Assembly: GCA_039989855.1 (NCBI GenBank)
Contig: JBDXGZ010000017.1
Coordinates: 1-64,000 of the forward strand
DNA: 64,000 nucleotides
Source of the DNA: CALFVT01 sp039989855
Lineage (GTDB): Bacteria; Pseudomonadota; Alphaproteobacteria; Caulobacterales; Maricaulaceae
Reading direction: 5' to 3'
Part shown: piece after piece, positions 17,253 through 24,538 of the stretch
Numbering within the stretch: the first letter of the stretch is position 1
Layout of the letters: each line of letters opens with the position of its first letter
The notes under the pieces: generated by a model
Database searches by the model: none
What the model was told of the DNA's origin: nothing
The model's input: only the letters and a program-made list of their open reading frames with translations
Program-made: the position numbers and the translations under genes

Positions 17253-17726
17253 CTAAAAGTCTCTATTAGGGTCGCCGAGCATACTGGCAAGGTGGCGGCC
17301 ATTTTCCGCTAAAGCGGCGGCGTCAACAGAGACATTGGGCGTGCAGGTTGTAAACCGTTCTTGCTCCTGTGTGTAACCGGCATTAAAGGCACGGGTTAAA
17401 TATTCCTGCCGTCCGGGGTTATCCTCCGCTTCTATATTGAGCATTTTTGCCGCAAAATCGCGCCAATATTGATCCTTATCACCAAAGCACAAGCGGCGCA
17501 GAAAATGCAGCTGCCCCAGATTTTTAGACAGAGCTTCGACCACGTCTGACATTTGCACCATATCGGCGTCAATACGCGCTTCGGCGGCTTCGCGAGCTTT
17601 GAGGGCTGCGGCTTCTTTTTCGGCTTTTGTTTGCTGAGGTGTTGTCTGTGCGGCGCTGATCGGCGCTGCCATGACCCCAACGCATGCAAAAGCCATAAAG
17701 AATGATATGAGCTGTTTGTAAAACAT
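17253..17726 (-). CDS. TIGR02301 family exported protein
   Basis: A 157-residue protein of the alphaproteobacterial family TIGR02301, of unknown function. A signal peptide (MFYKQLISFFMAFACVGVMA) is followed by an alanine- and glutamate-rich helix and the conserved core LGQLHFLRRLC...WRDF...FNAGYTQEQERFTTCTP, with two cysteines that could form a disulfide. It is convergent with the TetR gene (6 bp apart) and lies 18 bp downstream of a Nudix gene on the same strand, a common pairing in this class. Confidence 0.85.
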   Translation of the reverse strand: MFYKQLISFFMAFACVGVMAAPISAAQTTPQQTKAEKEAAALKAREAAEARIDADMVQMSDVVEALSKNLGQLHFLRRLCFGDKDQYWRDFAAKMLNIEAEDNPGRQEYLTRAFNAGYTQEQERFTTCTPNVSVDAAALAENGRHLASMLGDPNRDF

Positions 17727-17744
17727 AAGGGTGTTTACCGCGGA

Positions 17745-18206
17745 TTATCGGTTTTGCCTATGCCCTTTTGCAGATTGATCCTGTGAAATTTTTGTATCTT
17801 GCCAGAGATCATAGCCTTCAAGAATTACCTCGCGCGTTTTCTCCCAAAGTTCCATGCCGCTCACCGCTTCAATCGGGACAAAGGCGCAGTCCGCCGCGTC
17901 GTCTCCTGCGCGGGGTTCGCCGCCCGTCCATGTGGCGATATAATCATGCAGCATGTAATGATAACCCTCAAAGATAGCAGGGATGGTGGCGATTTTTTCG
18001 CCGAGATCAGCGGTGACGCCCGTTTCTTCCATCAACTCCCGCAGAGCTGCGACCTGTTCGCTCTCGCCCGCTTCGATGCGCCCGCCGGGGATAGACCATT
18101 CGCCTTTGCGAGGCGCTTGGCCGCGCTGTATCATCAGCACATAACCGTCTTTGTAACAGAGCACGCCGACACAATCGGTCCAGTTGATTTTATCCTGATC
18201 TGCCAT
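17745..18206 (-). CDS. Nudix hydrolase
   Basis: A 153-residue Nudix protein that hydrolyses nucleoside diphosphates linked to another group. The full Nudix box GX5EX7REUXEEXGU is intact (from GRIEAGES through RELMEETGV, about residues 42-64). The substrate cannot be told; ADP-ribose-type substrates are common for this size. It precedes the TIGR02301 gene and is probably cotranscribed with it. Divergent from yedK with only 44 bp between starts. Confidence 0.9.
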   Translation of the reverse strand: MADQDKINWTDCVGVLCYKDGYVLMIQRGQAPRKGEWSIPGGRIEAGESEQVAALRELMEETGVTADLGEKIATIPAIFEGYHYMLHDYIATWTGGEPRAGDDAADCAFVPIEAVSGMELWEKTREVILEGYDLWQDTKISQDQSAKGHRQNR

Positions 18207-18250
18207 GTATTTTTCGTCCTGTTCGTGCCGTCTTATGCTATAGGGAGCCT

Positions 18251-18934
18251 ATGTGCGGACGATTCACATTGGCAAAGAACTTAGACCAAATTGCGGCCTA
18301 CTTTAAGGCTAAAGTTGGCGAAAGCGGCTCGGATGGTGGCAAGCTCTGGGATTGGGAGCCGCACTATAATGTCGCCCCGGGCACGGTCATTCCTGTGATT
18401 GCCTTTGACGGACGGCGGAAACGAAAGATTGTACCCATGCGGTGGGGCTTGCACCCGCACTGGAAAAAGACTCCCCCCGAAGGCCGCCCTATGTTTAATG
18501 CGCGTGTTGAGACAGCCCATGAAAAGCCGAGCTTTCGCACACCGTTCAGGCGCCGCCGCGCGTTAATCCCCGCAACAGGGTGGTATGAATGGGAAGGGAT
18601 AGAGAAACCCAAGACGCCGTTCCTTATTCAGGAACCAGAACCAGAAATGTTCGCCTTTGCTGCCCTATGGGATCAATGGCGCGTCGACGAAGGCATATCG
18701 CTTCTGTCTTGCACAATCCTAACAACGGCGGCGACTGGCCCCGTCAAACACCTCCACCACCGCATGCCCGTACGCCTACCCAAAAGCCTATGGAACGACT
18801 GGCTCGACTGGGACGCCAACCCTGATAAGCTTATTCGGCAAATGAAGACAGGCGACGACCTCGACTTCTTCGAGGTCTCCACACAGGTCAACTCAGGCCG
18901 TGCGGTGGGTGAGGGATTGGTGAGGCGGGTTTAG
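18251..18934 (+). CDS. yedK: SOS response-associated protein YedK/HMCES
   Basis: A 227-residue SRAP-family protein that covalently caps abasic sites in single-stranded DNA. Cys2 (MCGRFT), the thiazolidine-forming nucleophile, is in place. The fold motifs NARVETAHEKPSF, RRRALIPATGWYEW (with the catalytic Glu region) and LHHRMPVRLP are present. Length is normal. Its last 93 bases (codon 198 to stop) are repeated almost exactly 480 bp downstream, after a short unrelated gene. No perfect LexA box was seen in the 44-bp upstream gap. Confidence 0.93.
   Translation: MCGRFTLAKNLDQIAAYFKAKVGESGSDGGKLWDWEPHYNVAPGTVIPVIAFDGRRKRKIVPMRWGLHPHWKKTPPEGRPMFNARVETAHEKPSFRTPFRRRRALIPATGWYEWEGIEKPKTPFLIQEPEPEMFAFAALWDQWRVDEGISLLSCTILTTAATGPVKHLHHRMPVRLPKSLWNDWLDWDANPDKLIRQMKTGDDLDFFEVSTQVNSGRAVGEGLVRRV
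18842..18934 (+). repeat. Direct repeat copy 1: 3' end of yedK
   Basis: The last 31 codons of yedK (from Met198 to the stop). A second copy lies at 19322-19414, exactly 480 bp away, with 91 of 93 bases identical. The two differences fall at third codon positions (CAG/CAA and CGT/CGC) and are silent. Flanking bases on both sides differ, so the repeat ends are sharp. Confidence 0.95.
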
Positions 18935-18937
18935 ATT

Positions 18938-19318
18938 ATGTCAGATATTAAAGTTGAAAAGAACATGGAAGATGAACTTCCAATCCCGACCTTGTGGAGG
19001 GAACCTTTAGCTAAGATAGCTAATGCATTCGTAGCAAGAAATTTCCCACATCCTGAAATAAGCCATGATCTTGACGAATGGGATGAAGATATTTTGTCTA
19101 TTAACTACGGAAACATAGATGATTATCCTGATAAATTAGGCCCCTTGCACGCGAGCACATGGGAAACATCTATCTATCAGTGGGAAGAAACTTATTGGTC
19201 TATTATGCTCGATTTATCAGACGTAAATGGGCAGACGACTGACCTTGTTCTTCACTTGAGAGTGAAAGAGTATGACGGAGGATTTAAGTTTAAACCTAGC
19301 TTAATTTATGTTCCGTGA
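18938..19318 (+). CDS. Hypothetical protein inserted behind yedK
   Basis: A 126-residue acidic soluble protein that I do not recognise. It is rich in Asp, Glu and Trp (WDEDIL, WETSIYQWEETYWSIMLDL) and closes with LVLHLRVKEYDGGFKFKP, which looks like an alpha/beta domain of a small immunity-like or DUF protein, but this is only an impression. It starts three bases after the yedK stop and ends three bases before the second copy of the yedK tail. Its base composition is clearly more AT-rich than yedK, suggesting acquisition. Reading frame, start and codon use look real. Confidence 0.7.
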   Translation: MSDIKVEKNMEDELPIPTLWREPLAKIANAFVARNFPHPEISHDLDEWDEDILSINYGNIDDYPDKLGPLHASTWETSIYQWEETYWSIMLDLSDVNGQTTDLVLHLRVKEYDGGFKFKPSLIYVP

Positions 19319-19321
19319 TTT

Positions 19322-19414
19322 ATGAAGACAGGCGACGACCTCGACTTCTTCGAGGTCTCCACACAAGTCAACTCAGGCCGCGCGGTGGGTGAGGGATTGG
19401 TGAGGCGGGTTTAG
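19322..19414 (+). repeat. Direct repeat copy 2: orphan yedK 3' tail
   Basis: A near-perfect copy of the final 93 bases of yedK, including an in-frame ATG and the stop, with no gene body in front. It would encode the same 30-residue tail peptide, and the stop abuts the stop of the convergent DUF1963 gene (19415). It marks a recombination border. Confidence 0.95.
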
Positions 19415-21034
19415 TTAACCGCCACGCCCCCAAGCCTTATCAAAACGTCTTGCTGCAAGATCGTCTTTGTCGATATAAAATTGCATTTGATCAGCATCCC
19501 CAAAAAGAAAATTGACACCGTAATCTGAAAATAAGCTCAAAAGTAAAACATCATTTTGTCTTATGTCTATGGAATTTGTTCGACGAGGGGGATTTCCCAA
19601 AAGTTGGTGGGAAATAGTCAAATGCCTATCGTATAAATTTTTTGCTGTAAGATCAGAAAAATAATGATCAGGAATCATATCTTTTAGCTCAGCATCTTCA
19701 ATGGATTTGTGAAAGAGAGTTTGCAAACTTTCGAGGAAGGATTTTTGTATGTCGGAGTTGCTGAAAATAAGTGTAGAATATTTTTCACCTTGATGGGTTT
19801 TTGTTTTTGTTTTTGGCCCTCTCATTTGACCAACATTTTTAAGCCATGTAATAAAATCCTCTCTTTGCTTGGCTGTTAGCTCATTTTTATACCCAATTTC
19901 TTGTGAAATTTTTTGCCAGTTTTCAGATTGCGTCTTAAGAATTTCAAGGCTCTCTTTACCATAGAGTGGTTTTTGTTGGATGTATTTTGGCTTCCTAAGT
20001 CCTTCTTCGCCATTAGCTATTCTCTTTTCATATTGTTTCATTTGGCTTTCGAAGCTTATTTTCCAGCTAATAGCTAAACGGGCATGGCTATTAATAGTAT
20101 GGGTTGTTGTCCGCAAAATATATGTGGAAATTTCGTACATTAAACCTCCGAAGTGCGGGAAGTCGCCCTTGGGAATATTTAATTCATTTTCTTTGCGAAT
20201 ATACGTCAACCATTGAGAGGTATCTGTTGTTTTTGCGCCTATGTCTGTCAGGACGTTTGCTGGAAGTTGGGAACGTTTTAAAATTTCCGCCTCATGTATT
20301 TCCCAAAAACTTTGCATATGATAGATATTGTCAGGGTCATTGATGGGTTGATATTTATTATACCTCTGGTGGAGGAATTCATCTGAATAACCTTCGGTTT
20401 TAAAACTATGTTGTTTGAAAAAACGTACAGGCCAACGGGGGAAGGGAGCTTTTTGGGGCCCTAATGTAGACACTGACCATATTGAGTGATGTTCACTGAT
20501 ATTCTCAGGTAGTGCTCGCTGAGGCCAATCGGAGGAATAATTCGGACTATAAATTACTGTTGTTCCCTCATTTGACTCATAGGCAGGCCCGCTTAAGTCT
20601 GCAAAAAAGTAAAGCGCACCCTGTTGAGGTAAATCCGATGAGGACTTTATCTCACTTAAATTGATTTGCGCTAGAAAATGCATGGAAGTTGTTCGTTCAA
20701 CGTTATCATACGTTTTCTTCATTTCAGGCCATTTCACATTCGGAGGTAATTTAGGTAAGCCACCAAGGTAGCTTTCCTCTTTATGTGGCGGACTGGGAGG
20801 GTAAGGACGGTATAGCATGATTGCCGTCGACTTATCTCTTTCTAGAAGTTCTTTAACAGCATCGATGATATCAATATCTACAGTTTTTTTTAATCTATTA
20901 TCAGGCCCAAGCTCTGAGGCTTGACCTTTCTTGGTATCGCTATTTGGTTTAAAGTTTTTTTTCCCAACATAATAAACCGCAAGATAAATGAGTGCCGCTG
21001 AAATTATTAAAATGCTACCTATAAAAATTTTCAT
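19415..21034 (-). CDS. Membrane-anchored DUF1963 (YwqG-like) protein
   Basis: A 539-residue protein with an N-terminal transmembrane anchor (MKIFIGSILIISAALIYLAV) and a DUF1963 domain split across the chain: LGGLPKLPPNVKWP, HFLAQINLSE and GALYFFADLSG in the first third, then HQLLGNPP, LLSLFSDYGVNFLFGDADQMQFYI and DDLAARRFDKAW at the end. A long Lys/Glu-rich middle (about 280-430) is an insertion compared with typical 250-300 residue members. Function of DUF1963 is unknown. Low GC, like the preceding small gene. It lies between an orphan yedK tail and an orphan yaaA tail. Confidence 0.8.
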   Translation of the reverse strand: MKIFIGSILIISAALIYLAVYYVGKKNFKPNSDTKKGQASELGPDNRLKKTVDIDIIDAVKELLERDKSTAIMLYRPYPPSPPHKEESYLGGLPKLPPNVKWPEMKKTYDNVERTTSMHFLAQINLSEIKSSSDLPQQGALYFFADLSGPAYESNEGTTVIYSPNYSSDWPQRALPENISEHHSIWSVSTLGPQKAPFPRWPVRFFKQHSFKTEGYSDEFLHQRYNKYQPINDPDNIYHMQSFWEIHEAEILKRSQLPANVLTDIGAKTTDTSQWLTYIRKENELNIPKGDFPHFGGLMYEISTYILRTTTHTINSHARLAISWKISFESQMKQYEKRIANGEEGLRKPKYIQQKPLYGKESLEILKTQSENWQKISQEIGYKNELTAKQREDFITWLKNVGQMRGPKTKTKTHQGEKYSTLIFSNSDIQKSFLESLQTLFHKSIEDAELKDMIPDHYFSDLTAKNLYDRHLTISHQLLGNPPRRTNSIDIRQNDVLLLSLFSDYGVNFLFGDADQMQFYIDKDDLAARRFDKAWGRGG

Positions 21035-21071
21035 AACGTTCTCTCTATTACTCTGTAATTATCACACCTTG

Positions 21072-21125
21072 TTAGTTCGAAGCCTCGGAGCCGAGTCTGT
21101 AGCCGTCGGCATTGACGTTCTTAAA
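21072..21125 (-). pseudogene. Orphan yaaA 3'-end fragment
   Basis: Two bases after the YihY stop, the minus strand encodes FKNVNADGYRLGSEASN and a stop. This matches the C-terminal segment of the YaaA gene 1 kb upstream (LKDFDADGYTLDAEASSE, about 22119-22172): 39 of 54 bases agree, and the family-conserved ADGY and EAS residues are kept. It has no gene body. It mirrors the orphan yedK tail on the other side of the DUF1963 gene. Confidence 0.65.
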
Positions 21126-21127
21126 CA

Positions 21128-22066
21128 CTAACCTTGCGGCATGAAATCGGCCATGGCGGCTCCGCGTTGTCCTATTGGGCGGTCGGGGCCACGTGTGGTG
21201 TCAACACAGGTATGGCGCTCCATTTCGCCGTTTATCTCTGCGCCCATTATGACGACAAAGGCGGTGAGCCACAACCATATCAGCAATATAATCACGGCGG
21301 AGAGGCTGCCATAAGTTGCATTATATGTGCTAAAGTGACTGACAAAATATGAAAAGCCAGCGGAGATAATTAGCCATGTTATCGTTGCAAATAAGACACC
21401 GGGGAATATCCATCGAAGTTTAGCGGGACGGCGGCTCGGACCGTAACGATATAAAATCATATTCGTCAAAGCGAATATCATGATCAACAATCCCCACGGT
21501 AGCCACTTGGTTAATACACCGCTGATGTCATCTAATTTGAAGAAATTTAGTACGGTTGGAACGCCCACAAGAACAACTAATGACGTTGAAATAAATATCG
21601 TCATAGAGATGGTGAAAATAAAAGCCGTGCCGTAAAATTTGATCGGGTTACGCGTTTCGGTCTCGTCGAGGGCAATGTTAAGGGCGCGCATCATCGCCCG
21701 TATGCCGGCGCCTGCGGCCCAAAGAGCGAGTATCAAGCTACAGATAATCCGTAGGCCTAAGTCAGCCTTGGGTGCGCGGGCGACGCTTTGTACTTGATCG
21801 TTAATCAGAGTCCAAACTTCTGCTGGCAATAGGCCTGAAACCAGACTTAAATGGTCTTGCGCGCTTGCGGGATCTGCAAGGTAACCGTAGATAGACAGGC
21901 ATCCAGTTATGAGCGGAAATAATGCGAGTAATGCAAAAAACGCTACGCCTGCGGCGACAATGCTAACATTATCACGGCTCACTTCGCCATAAGAACTTTT
22001 GGCGATATGCCAAATGTCTTTGCGGTTAAATTCTAGCGGCGAAGCGGCCTTACATGTAAAATCCAT
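21128..22066 (-). CDS. YihY/BrkB family inner-membrane protein
   Basis: A 312-residue polytopic membrane protein of the YihY/virulence factor BrkB family (once called RNase BN in error). Six hydrophobic segments are visible, with the family signature DNVSIVAAGVAFFALLALFPL near the N-terminus and YGSLSAVIILLIWLW near the C-terminus. Transport or envelope function is suspected but unproven. The start ATG 22066 lies 7 bp after the yaaA stop, so the two form an operon; a longer frame reading into yaaA is not favoured. It sits between yaaA and an orphan copy of the yaaA tail. Confidence 0.9.
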   Translation of the reverse strand: MDFTCKAASPLEFNRKDIWHIAKSSYGEVSRDNVSIVAAGVAFFALLALFPLITGCLSIYGYLADPASAQDHLSLVSGLLPAEVWTLINDQVQSVARAPKADLGLRIICSLILALWAAGAGIRAMMRALNIALDETETRNPIKFYGTAFIFTISMTIFISTSLVVLVGVPTVLNFFKLDDISGVLTKWLPWGLLIMIFALTNMILYRYGPSRRPAKLRWIFPGVLFATITWLIISAGFSYFVSHFSTYNATYGSLSAVIILLIWLWLTAFVVIMGAEINGEMERHTCVDTTRGPDRPIGQRGAAMADFMPQG

Positions 22067-22073
22067 GAGCGGT

Positions 22074-22859
22074 TTATGTTTTCTTCGGCGGTTGCGCTCG
22101 CGTAAACACAAGCTCGGTCTCGCTCGAAGCTTCGGCGTCTAGGGTATATCCGTCGGCATCGAAGTCCTTAAGGCCCTCGGCGCTGTCGACGCGGTTTTCC
22201 ATAATCCAGCGGGCCATCGCGCCGCGCGCATGTTTGGCGTAATACATCAGGGCGCGAGCTTGCCCGTCTTTTACGTTTAAAAACTTCGCGTTAATGACGG
22301 TGCGGTTTAGCGCTGTTTGGTCAACCGCTTTGAAATATTCGTTCGAGGCGAGGTTGACGATGGTGTGGTCACTATGGCCTGAAAGATCATCGTTAAGTTG
22401 ATCTGAGAGGATGCGCCCCCAAAAAGCATAGAGCGATTTCCCGCGCGGGTTTTGCAGCTTGGTTCCCATCTCGAGGCGGTAGGGCTGTATCGAATCCATC
22501 GGGCGCAACAGACCGTAAAGACCCGAGAGAATACGTAAGTGATCTTGTGCGTAGCTGAGGGTTGGATCATCCATCGTATCCGCCGACAGACCCCAATAGA
22601 CATTTCCGTCAAATGCGAGGCCTGCGGCTTTGGCGCTATTGCTTTGATTGTCGAGGTTAAAGGCTTTGAAGCGCTCATAATTTAGGGTCGCGAGATTGTC
22701 ACTAATGTGCATCAACCGTTTCAAATCGTCGGCGCTTTGCTGTTTGGCCACTTTCGCAATGGCCTTCATATCGGTTCCAAGGCGCGGCTGCGTCGCGTGC
22801 AAGCTCGTCGCGGGTGGTTCCATATTTAATTTCTTAGCAGGGGAGAGTAGTGTCAGCAT
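22074..22859 (-). CDS. yaaA: Peroxide stress protein YaaA
   Basis: A 261-residue protein of the YaaA (UPF0246/DUF328) family, a DNA-binding factor that limits free iron and oxidative DNA damage in E. coli. Signature LTLLSPAKKLN opens the protein, with LSGLYGLLRPMD, PYRLEMGTKL and NLASNEYFKAVD inside. I start at ATG 22859, preceded by AGGAGG and AAAGGA; a frame start at 22883 would lie in the leader. The C-terminus LKDFDADGYTLDAEASSE is duplicated in diverged form after the next gene. Confidence 0.92.
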   Translation of the reverse strand: MLTLLSPAKKLNMEPPATSLHATQPRLGTDMKAIAKVAKQQSADDLKRLMHISDNLATLNYERFKAFNLDNQSNSAKAAGLAFDGNVYWGLSADTMDDPTLSYAQDHLRILSGLYGLLRPMDSIQPYRLEMGTKLQNPRGKSLYAFWGRILSDQLNDDLSGHSDHTIVNLASNEYFKAVDQTALNRTVINAKFLNVKDGQARALMYYAKHARGAMARWIMENRVDSAEGLKDFDADGYTLDAEASSETELVFTRAQPPKKT

Positions 22860-22884
22860 GGTTTTATCCTTTCCTCCTAACATC

Positions 22885-22903
22885 TATTCGGCCTATCCGA
22901 ATA
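22885..22903. promoter_or_regulatory. Short dyad in the yaaA leader
   Basis: TATTCGG and CCGAATA form perfect 7-bp arms around a five-base centre, just upstream of the AGGAGG of yaaA. It may be an operator or a leader hairpin. Confidence 0.3.
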
Positions 22904-23021
22904 TGTATGCGTGGGTTTTGACGACTCATATCTATCAAGTCAGGCGGGTAAGCTCAAGCGGCTTTTATCAATAGGGCTGATTGGCGGGGGCTATGAGCAG
23001 GATAAAATCGCCCAATTATGG

Positions 23022-24407
23022 TTATTGTTCAGTGCCAGGCCTTGGCATGAAGGTGCAGCGTATGCTGCCGCTTCTTATGCCCGCAAGTCGCGCGGCGAAA
23101 AAGTTTTGCGTCGTCTGGCTGCCATTGATTTGCGCGGCGTCTAAGGCGTAAATCATAATGTCTTCAAAGCTAAGGGTAGGTTGCGACGGCGTATCGCGGC
23201 AAGGCGTTAAACCGTCTTCGTAATCATCAATAAAATCTTCTAGCTGATCAAGATATTCATCATCATCTTCAGGGTCACTATGGGCAAAGGCTGCGCCTAA
23301 GACGCCCGCGCCAATCATCGCGGCTCTGATCGCGGTTTCATTGTTAGACGTAATCGGGCGAGTAACATCGACAAACGGAATACGCGTGAAGTCTTGGTTG
23401 GGGAACCCAAATAGGTTTGCTGTTTCTGTTTGCGCTCTTGAAACATCTTCGGGGTCAACGCGCTCAAATCCTTCTGCGAGTTGTTGGGCGCTTCGGGCCG
23501 TTAAGGTCGTTAATATATTGACATTAACGGTTTGAGTAGAGCCGAGTTGCGGGATAGGAATGTAGGCGCGCAGGTCAAGATCGTCTTCAACCTCAAAGGT
23601 GTCTCCAAACTGATATTCATTACAACCTTGCGGGGCATCACAAACCATATCCGCGCCGTCACCCTCAATTTCATAGAGCAATAGTTCTTCAAAATCTGTC
23701 GCAGGTAACAAGGTGAACGTATAGGTTCCTGTCTCGTCAATCTGTACGGGATCAACCACTTCGCGTTCGCTCAAGAAATCATCAAGAAATCCGTCAACTG
23801 AAACGAGTTCAACTCTTGTATTGCTGACCAATCCTTTCGAAACCTGCCCCGTTAACGTTATGGCAGCAGAATCGTCTTCGATGATAATAGGGATAGAGCG
23901 TGTGCGCGTTTGCGTTGCGTTAGAGGATTGAAATTGGAATGTTATATCTGTGCGTTGCGTGACGCTCGGGACGACAAATTCTACACTAAGCCCTCGTATC
24001 TTTGGGTACACAGCGATACGCTGCCCCTCAACGTCCTGCAGGACAAAGCGTACGTCATCAATGCCCGTCCCCACCATCAGGTCACCATCTGAGCTTATAC
24101 TGCCCGAGCTTATTTCACCGAAATTAACCGTCGGGCCACCCGTCTGCCGGAGCGAGGCGTTGGTGATTGTCGTGTCGGTTGAAGATATTGAAAAGGTAAC
24201 TGTTTGTCCTTCGCTAAAGCGTAAAACCGTTGTCTCGGCATTAAAGCCGTCAAAATTTATGCGTACTAAAGGTGCAGTTTGTAGGTTCGTATTGGCTGTC
24301 GAGGCATCGGACTGCAAGGGCCGTACAGACTCGGCTTGGCAGGCGGCGAGTAACCCGCAGAACAGAACTATCATAATTTTGAATATAAAGTTTAATATCT
24401 CTCTCAT
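23022..24407 (-). CDS. Hypothetical lipoprotein
   Basis: A 461-residue secreted lipoprotein: hydrophobic signal and lipobox LLAAC with Cys23, so LspA and the lipoprotein pathway should process it. The mature part is rich in Thr, Ser and Asp with beta-type stretches (TVTFSISSTDT, ITLTGQVSKGLV) that look like Ig-like or cadherin-like repeats, then an acidic stretch DPEDDDEYLDQLEDFIDDY. I do not recognise the family. I start at ATG 24407 to give a normal signal peptide; a longer frame reaches 24464. It is a single gene between yaaA and an FAD oxidase. Confidence 0.75.
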   Translation of the reverse strand: MREILNFIFKIMIVLFCGLLAACQAESVRPLQSDASTANTNLQTAPLVRINFDGFNAETTVLRFSEGQTVTFSISSTDTTITNASLRQTGGPTVNFGEISSGSISSDGDLMVGTGIDDVRFVLQDVEGQRIAVYPKIRGLSVEFVVPSVTQRTDITFQFQSSNATQTRTRSIPIIIEDDSAAITLTGQVSKGLVSNTRVELVSVDGFLDDFLSEREVVDPVQIDETGTYTFTLLPATDFEELLLYEIEGDGADMVCDAPQGCNEYQFGDTFEVEDDLDLRAYIPIPQLGSTQTVNVNILTTLTARSAQQLAEGFERVDPEDVSRAQTETANLFGFPNQDFTRIPFVDVTRPITSNNETAIRAAMIGAGVLGAAFAHSDPEDDDEYLDQLEDFIDDYEDGLTPCRDTPSQPTLSFEDIMIYALDAAQINGSQTTQNFFAARLAGIRSGSIRCTFMPRPGTEQ

Positions 24408-24538
24408 AGTAGCATGAGTAAGCTGAGCTGCGAAATTTAAGAAATCACATTCTGGCACAAACAATTACACCGTGGGGGGGAGAGAGCTTACAGGCGTGTA
24501 GACATTCTTTTATGGTAAAGCCCTTAGAGGAGGCACCT

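Noticed and set aside
22911..23144. 77-codon plus-strand frame between yaaA and the lipoprotein
   Set aside because: It mostly overlaps the lipoprotein gene antisense and has no family features.
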